From contig CALVXL010000099.1 of NCBI GenBank assembly GCA_944369635.1, forward strand, positions 1 to 21,963: a DNA stretch of 21,963 bases. The letters are read 5' to 3'. Position 1 is the first letter of the stretch; the number at the start of each line of letters is the position of its first letter. The DNA comes from an uncultured Clostridia bacterium (GTDB taxonomy: Bacteria > Bacillota > Clostridia > Christensenellales > Borkfalkiaceae). The translations under genes were made by a program, and so were the position numbers. The notes beneath the pieces were generated by a model, which worked only from the letters and a program-made list of their open reading frames with translations, was not told the origin of the DNA and did not search any database. Positions 20,563 through 21,963 of the stretch are shown piece after piece.

Positions 20563-21477
20563 ATGGATATCAATAAATACGGCGCAAAAGGCAAGTTGGG
20601 CGCCGCGCATCTTTTTTCCCTTGCGGAACTCGACGAAGGGCAGATCTACGAAATTTTGCACCTCGCGCGCAAACTGAAACAAAAACAGCAGGTCAAGGAA
20701 AAACTCGGCGTGTTCGACGGCAAAAACGTGGCGATCATGCTCAAAAGCAGTTCGTCGCGTATCCGCATTTCCTTCGAGCTCGCCGTCAACCGCCTCGGCG
20801 GCAAAACTTTGTATCTTTCCCCCAACGATACCGATTTTCTCAACGGACTGACTTATCTCGACGCGGCGAACATGCTGTACCGTTACGGCGTGAACGGTAT
20901 CGTCGTAAAAAATCTGACGGCGGAGGAGGTCGCGCAGTTCAAGACTTTCGGAAAACTGCCCGTCATCGCGCTGAAGGACGGCAGGGGCAGTCCCTGTCAG
21001 ATCCTCGCCAGCCTTTTTACCGTGTGGGAGACGGCAAGGCGCCTTTCGGGCGTCAAACTTCTCGTGGCGGGCGACTGCCGCCGCGTGAATGCGGAAGAGC
21101 TCAACGCCTACGCGAAATGCGGCGTGGAAGTAACGCTGTGCTGTCCGGAAGAATGCAGTCCGGACGAACAGCTTTTCGAAAAGCTTTCGCAATTCGGGGA
21201 CGTAAAGATCGAGCGCGATCTCAAAGCGGCGATCAAAAATGCGGAGATCGTCACTTCGGTGCGCGGCGAAGAAGCCCCTGCGGTTCTTGCGCCTTATAAA
21301 ATCACGGCGGAAATGCTGAACGCTTCGCCCGCCGCAAAATATTTGCACGTTCTCCCGGTGAAGCACGGAGAAGAGGTGGAAGACGAGGTGCTTTACGGGG
21401 ATAAGAGCGTCGCGTTCGAAAGGGCGGGCAACCTGATCTTTGCGGAACAGTCGCTTATGATGTTGCTTTTCAGGTGA
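20563..21477 (+). CDS. Divergent ornithine carbamoyltransferase-like protein, probable non-canonical function
   Basis: This 304-residue protein aligns end to end with anabolic ornithine carbamoyltransferases, for example FDGKNVAIML, ISFELAVNRLGGKTLYLS, PCQILASLFTVWE and LPVKHGEEVEDEVL. The active-site motifs are altered. The carbamoyl-phosphate loop STRTR is SSSRIR (63-68), the HPxQ His is Ser143 in SPCQ, the HCLP motif is HVLP (262-265) with Cys replaced by Val, the late Arg of the ENR motif is Leu291, and the ornithine-binding DxxxSMG segment is missing (SVRGEEA instead). Normal carbamoyl transfer therefore looks unlikely. It could be a new transferase, a regulator or binding protein. The GGAGG site is 13 bases from the ATG, a long spacing. 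Cotranscribed with the YfbR-like gene; no arginine or pyrimidine gene is near. Confidence 0.85.
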   Translation: MDINKYGAKGKLGAAHLFSLAELDEGQIYEILHLARKLKQKQQVKEKLGVFDGKNVAIMLKSSSSRIRISFELAVNRLGGKTLYLSPNDTDFLNGLTYLDAANMLYRYGVNGIVVKNLTAEEVAQFKTFGKLPVIALKDGRGSPCQILASLFTVWETARRLSGVKLLVAGDCRRVNAEELNAYAKCGVEVTLCCPEECSPDEQLFEKLSQFGDVKIERDLKAAIKNAEIVTSVRGEEAPAVLAPYKITAEMLNASPAAKYLHVLPVKHGEEVEDEVLYGDKSVAFERAGNLIFAEQSLMMLLFR

Positions 21478-21571
21478 AATTTCAGCTGAAAAAAGGTCGG
21501 ATTCGCTTGACGATTTCAATCTTTTGTGCAAGGTGGACAGTTTTCATAAGAATATTTATCACTTATGCCTA

Positions 21572-21600
21572 TTGTAAAAACATCACAAATGTAGTAAAAT
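21572..21600 (+). promoter_or_regulatory. Promoter of the MsmX-type ATPase gene
   Basis: TTGTAA (21572-21577), a 17-bp spacer and TAAAAT (21595-21600). It lies in the 165-bp gap after the carbamoyltransferase-like gene, where no convincing terminator is visible. Confidence 0.75.
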
Positions 21601-21642
21601 AAATACATAAAATAAAGTTGTATTTGGAGGAAATGCATTTCT

Positions 21643-21963
21643 ATGGCAAGTTTATCTTTGAAGAACATATACAAGGTTTATCCTTCCGGCGTAACCGCCG
21701 TTTCGGACTTCAACCTTGAAATTCAGGATAAAGAATTCATCGTATTCGTCGGCCCGTCTGGTTGCGGTAAAGCTACAACGCTCCGTATGATCGCGGGTCT
21801 TGAAGAAATTTCCGACGGCGAACTGTATATCGACGGCGAACTGAAAAACAACGTTGCGCCGAAAGACAGGGATATCGCGATGGTGTTCCAGAACTACGCG
21901 CTTTATCCGCACATGACCGTTTACGACAATATGGCGTTTGGTCTGAAACTGAGAAAAGTTCCC
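21643..21963 (+). CDS. msmX: MsmX/UgpC-type sugar ABC transporter ATPase, N-terminal fragment
   Basis: The first 107 residues run off the window end. MASLSLKNIYKVYPSGVTAV, VAPKDRDIAMVFQNYALYPH (Q-loop region) and VYDNMAFGLKLRKV are hallmarks of the multitask sugar ATPases (MsmX, UgpC, MalK) that energise several carbohydrate importers in Firmicutes. The Walker A loop reads GPSGCGKATT: residue 44, which should be the Mg-coordinating Ser or Thr after the catalytic Lys43, is Ala (codon GCT, one change from TCT). A GGAGG site lies 12 bases before the ATG; another ATG at 21633 is in a different, short frame. Codons look more biased (GGT, GTT, CGT) than in neighbours, fitting high expression. Such an orphan ATPase commonly stands alone. 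Confidence 0.93.
   Translation, partial: MASLSLKNIYKVYPSGVTAVSDFNLEIQDKEFIVFVGPSGCGKATTLRMIAGLEEISDGELYIDGELKNNVAPKDRDIAMVFQNYALYPHMTVYDNMAFGLKLRKVP

Noticed and set aside
21507..21535. TTGACG in the gap after the carbamoyltransferase-like gene as a promoter.
   Set aside because: No acceptable -10 box lies 16-18 bp downstream; the pair at 21572-21600 is better.
1..21963. CRISPR arrays, transposases, phage genes, tRNA or rRNA genes, toxin-antitoxin pairs.
   Set aside because: No regularly spaced repeats, transposase motifs, cloverleaf-like sequences or phage-type genes were seen on either strand.

Overview
This window looks like chromosome of a spore-forming Firmicute, most likely an uncultured gut-type member of the Clostridia. 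That is inferred from gene content: a CotF-type spore coat pair, QueT, ThiT under a TPP riboswitch, an MsmX-type sugar ATPase, and a MarR plus heterodimeric ABC exporter operon. AGGAGG-type ribosome sites, AT-rich intergenic DNA with near-consensus sigma-A promoters, and short GC-rich terminators agree. No tRNA, rRNA, CRISPR array, insertion sequence, phage gene or attachment site was seen.

Layout. (1) 1-3078: the end of a sugar-catabolic operon: ThuA-like C-terminus, a sugar-phosphate isomerase/epimerase broken by an amber codon at codon 8, a Gfo/Idh/MocA oxidoreductase and a second isomerase/epimerase, closed by a strong terminator. (2) 3097-4604: an ArsB/NhaD-type permease, then a self-contained unit encoding a 41-residue peptide. 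(3) 4747-5331, minus: a pentapeptide-repeat protein with a predicted leaderless transcript. (4) 5398-9690: marR with a palindromic operator and an asymmetric pair of ABC exporter half-transporters. (5) 9719-13061: ClC antiporter, GNAT acetyltransferase, membrane-anchored endonuclease/exonuclease/phosphatase-fold protein. (6) 13125-13666: two small spore-coat-like proteins. (7) 13680-14330: queT behind a probable preQ1-I riboswitch. (8) 14333-14847, minus: DUF378 protein and an unknown 86-residue protein, also probably leaderless. (9) 14932-17234: Lrp/AsnC regulator, aminotransferase and inorganic pyrophosphatase, joined by two ATGA overlaps. (10) 17249-18558: lrgA-lrgB. (11) 18588-19925, minus: a ThiT thiamine transporter with an extra N-terminal membrane domain, behind a TPP riboswitch and attenuator. 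(12) 19917-21477: a YfbR-like HD nucleotidase variant and a carbamoyltransferase paralogue that has lost most catalytic residues. (13) 21572-end: the start of an MsmX-type ABC ATPase with an altered Walker A motif.

Most of the window is ordinary housekeeping and transport. The points most worth a second look are the amber-interrupted isomerase, the degenerate carbamoyltransferase beside the unusual YfbR, the MsmX Walker A substitution, the ThiT fusion, and the two promoters placed so that transcription would begin at the start codon. The two single-base anomalies (TAG at 236, GCT at 21772) could also be assembly errors and should be checked against reads first.
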